A stretch of DNA of 22,389 bases from a virus: positions 1 through 22,389 of IMG/VR virus record IMGVR_UViG_3300028025_000957. One strand, 5' to 3'. Every line of letters starts with the position of its first letter. Position 1 is the stretch's first letter. Below, piece by piece: positions 20,679-22,389 of the stretch. Position numbers and translations under genes: made by a program. Under the pieces are notes generated by a model. The model saw only the letters and a list, made by a program, of their open reading frames with translations, did no database searches and had not been told where the DNA came from.

Positions 20679-20705
20679 TAAAAAAGGGGGCTTGTGACCC
20701 CCTTT
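20679..20705 (-). terminator. Rho-independent terminator after the major capsid gene
   Basis: On the minus strand AAAGGGGG, loop TCACAAG, CCCCCTTT, with a T-run of six continuing the stem. It starts only 3 nt after the capsid stop codon. It would end capsid transcripts and reduce expression of everything downstream unless the adjacent promoter re-initiates. Confidence 0.9.
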
Positions 20706-20708
20706 CTT

Positions 20709-21620
20709 TTAGTATGAACCAGATGAGCCGAAAACGCCCAAAGGATCAGACCAGCCGAAGCTGTAACGCTCACGAGCCTTGTAACGCACGTTGCCGGTAT
20801 CGAAGTCGCCGTCCATGCTGTTTTGCAGCGGTGTACGAACGAAGTGCTTCAAACCGTTAGGTACGTCAGTTGTCAAGAACCAAGCAGTGTTGTCGGTCAA
20901 GAAGTGGTTAATTGAATAACCTTCTGGAATTGCACCATTGTTCTTGATCGCGTTGATGTCGTTGTTGTTAGTACCGACGCGGAGTTCGGTTTCCAACAAG
21001 CGAGTAGCAACGAATTGCAGTGCTGGTGGGATGATCAACTTCTTAGGCTTTGCAGCAATTAACAGTCCACGCTCATCAGTCCAAGCAGCGATTTGAATAA
21101 CGGCGGCTTCCAAAGAAGTCTCGTTCAAGTCAGCTTGAGTAGATGGAGTGTTGCTGTTAGTGCCACCAGCGACCAATGGGTGTGATGTAGAGAACAGAGG
21201 AACGCCATCGCCACCCACATAGAGGGCAGAGAAACCGTTGTTCAATACAGAAGCACCTTTGACCTGCTTGGTGTAAGCCATAGCACGAGCCAAACCTTTG
21301 GTGTAACGAGCAGACAAGCTGTCGTACAAGTTATCTTCAATCGCTTCTTCAGTGATTGAGAAACCCAAAGCAATGGTTTCGTGGTTGTAGCGAGTTGTCC
21401 ATGCCTCTTGTGCATTGTCATAAGCGATGGCAGAACCTTCGTTTTTGACTGGTGCGGCAGAGAAGCCAGACAGCTTTGTTTCTTCTTCAAAGCTACGCTC
21501 TGAAGTTTCTGTTTCGTAAATCTCTTTGTGCTCTTCGCCGTAGCGAGCGTACTCAAGACCGAACAAAGCATTTAAACCCGGGAGGAGTTCTTTAAGTAGT
21601 TGTGCGCGTGAAATAGCCAT
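20709..21620 (-). CDS. Major capsid protein (Mu gpT-like, HK97 fold)
   Basis: A 303-residue protein. The N-terminus AISRAQLLKELLPGLNALFG, then a long acidic segment (EIYETETSERSFEEETKLSG), resembles the N-arm/E-loop part of HK97-fold capsids. TTRYNHETIALGFSITEEAI and a central LFSTSHPLVAGG (residues 142-153), typical of gpT-like major head subunits, follow. The C-terminal A-domain-like part includes KLIIPPALQFVATRLLETEL, then AWFLTTDVPNGLKHF and a closing YKARERYSFGWSDP. No protease or scaffold domain is fused, and no obvious cleaved delta-domain is present. AGGAG lies 9 nt before the ATG. A terminator follows at once, as is usual for such an abundant product. Confidence 0.93.
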   Translation of the reverse strand: MAISRAQLLKELLPGLNALFGLEYARYGEEHKEIYETETSERSFEEETKLSGFSAAPVKNEGSAIAYDNAQEAWTTRYNHETIALGFSITEEAIEDNLYDSLSARYTKGLARAMAYTKQVKGASVLNNGFSALYVGGDGVPLFSTSHPLVAGGTNSNTPSTQADLNETSLEAAVIQIAAWTDERGLLIAAKPKKLIIPPALQFVATRLLETELRVGTNNNDINAIKNNGAIPEGYSINHFLTDNTAWFLTTDVPNGLKHFVRTPLQNSMDGDFDTGNVRYKARERYSFGWSDPLGVFGSSGSY

Positions 21621-21633
21621 TTGTATTTACTCC

Positions 21634-22389
21634 TTAGGCGATGCTGGTAGCAGCGTAATACTGGTGTTGACCGAAGTTCAACTTAACCAGCAACTCTGGG
21701 TACTGTGCAAACACAATGGTCGAACTAGCAGCAAAAGCGGCTATAGGAGCTTGGTTTAACACAAATGAAGTTGAACCAGCAGTGGCTGCTGTGTCAACAA
21801 ACGAACCCGAGGGGATGTACTGACCGTTAGAAGCAAGTGAACCAACGTCTGTACCGACAGGCAATGCGAAAGGCAATGCAGAGCAGGTAACAGTAGCGGT
21901 AGAAATGCTAGTGTAGGTAGCAGAACCCAAGGTCACAACTGTGTCAGGCACTAAAGCCAAAACACGAATTGGGAGCGCATCGGTAGTAGCGGGTGTATCG
22001 CTAGGAGCTAACAAAGCGTTAGCAGAGTCGCCGGTGTTCACGTTACCAGTGTTGTTGATCATTGCCAAGTTTTGGCCGATCATGGCGCGAGCGCCAGAAG
22101 CAACAGTAGTACCAGAAGAACAAACGACAGCCTTGAACACTTGATCAGGGTCTTCACAAACAATAGCAACTGCGTCACCAGCGGTGGTGCCACCGGGCCA
22201 GTATTGAGCAAACTGCTTTTGTTTGGTGGTTGGGTTTGTATAAGAACAACCCAAGAAAACACCAGTCACAGTACCAAGAGTACCGGTAGAAACAGACAAA
22301 CGCTGTACATTACCACGGGTCAATCCAATGATGTCGCCGTAGAAAATGCTAGTCGCGTATCCGTAAGGGATCGCATATTCACGGGTAGC
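21634..22389 (-). CDS. Capsid-adjacent structural protein (N-terminus beyond window edge)
   Basis: The frame stays open to the right edge, so the start is missing. The first visible residues are ATREYAIPYGYATSIFYGDI. 251 residues are visible. GVFLGCSYTNPTTKQKQFAQ, then YWPGGTTAGDAVAIVCEDPD, and the ending LLVKLNFGQHQYYAATSIA are, by recall, conserved blocks of an uncharacterised family encoded just upstream of capsid genes in aquatic phages. Between them, 69 residues (coordinates about 21703-21909) are a Ser/Thr/Ala-rich stretch containing LPVGTDVGSLASNGQYIPSG that looks inserted. The role is probably virion head or capsid-associated. It is 13 nt upstream of the capsid gene and co-transcribed with it. 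Confidence 0.75.
   Translation of the reverse strand, partial: ATREYAIPYGYATSIFYGDIIGLTRGNVQRLSVSTGTLGTVTGVFLGCSYTNPTTKQKQFAQYWPGGTTAGDAVAIVCEDPDQVFKAVVCSSGTTVASGARAMIGQNLAMINNTGNVNTGDSANALLAPSDTPATTDALPIRVLALVPDTVVTLGSATYTSISTATVTCSALPFALPVGTDVGSLASNGQYIPSGSFVDTAATAGSTSFVLNQAPIAAFAASSTIVFAQYPELLVKLNFGQHQYYAATSIA

Noticed and set aside
1-22389. tRNA genes, integrase or attachment sites, insertion sequences
   Set aside because: I saw no cloverleaf-like sequence between genes (gaps are nearly all under 50 bp apart from the leader at 20563-20708), no recombinase or transposase protein and no terminal inverted repeats.

Overview
This window is an internal part of the genome of a tailed double-stranded DNA bacteriophage, almost certainly an uncultured aquatic one. 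Every gene I can support is on the minus strand, so the order of transcription runs from the right edge (22389) to the left edge (1). The genes are packed almost end to end, with ATGA, GTGA and TAATG stop/start overlaps. There is no tape-measure-sized gene. There is an SU10/P22-like adaptor pair, a large nozzle-like protein and several short fibre proteins. This suggests a short-tailed (podovirus-like) virion. The protein families match, by recall only, those that recur in marine and freshwater metagenomic phages. The host cannot be read from the sequence, and terminase, portal and replication genes lie outside the window.

Layout in transcription order. (1) 22389-19543, head region: a partial capsid-adjacent protein, the major capsid protein, a strong hairpin terminator, a sigma70-type promoter, a possibly structured leader, a small beta-rich protein, a second terminator and another small beta-rich protein. 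(2) 19550-14182, a block of about a dozen small, mostly basic Lys/Gly-rich proteins, with a small holin candidate and a first adaptor-like protein (15642-16586) embedded. Five of these proteins share a C-terminal tag of the form S-x-A-D-G-x-A-x-K-G-K-T-K-G, and several share an A-x-G-G linker motif. (3) 14185-8309, adaptor and fibre region: a second adaptor, two small beta proteins, an S74-chaperone tail fibre, a 20-residue-repeat acidic protein with no arginine, two more fibre-like proteins and small accessory proteins, including a cupin-like protein. (4) 8064-5966, membrane and lysis region: a coiled-coil protein with a C-terminal membrane segment, a hidden 55-aa membrane protein, a 90-aa membrane/coiled-coil protein, a GTA-type three-TM holin candidate and a GH24 endolysin with an E-8-C-5-T triad. 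(5) 5962-1: a 782-aa nozzle-like protein, a 111-aa structural protein, a 666-aa glycine-rich hydrophobic protein with a conserved C-terminal module, a GNAT-like protein, and a Gln/Gly-rich protein cut off by the left edge.

The strongest candidates for something undescribed are the C-terminal tag family in region 2, the terminator/promoter/leader punctuation downstream of the capsid gene, and the 20-residue repeat protein. All family assignments are from memory of sequence patterns. No database was consulted.
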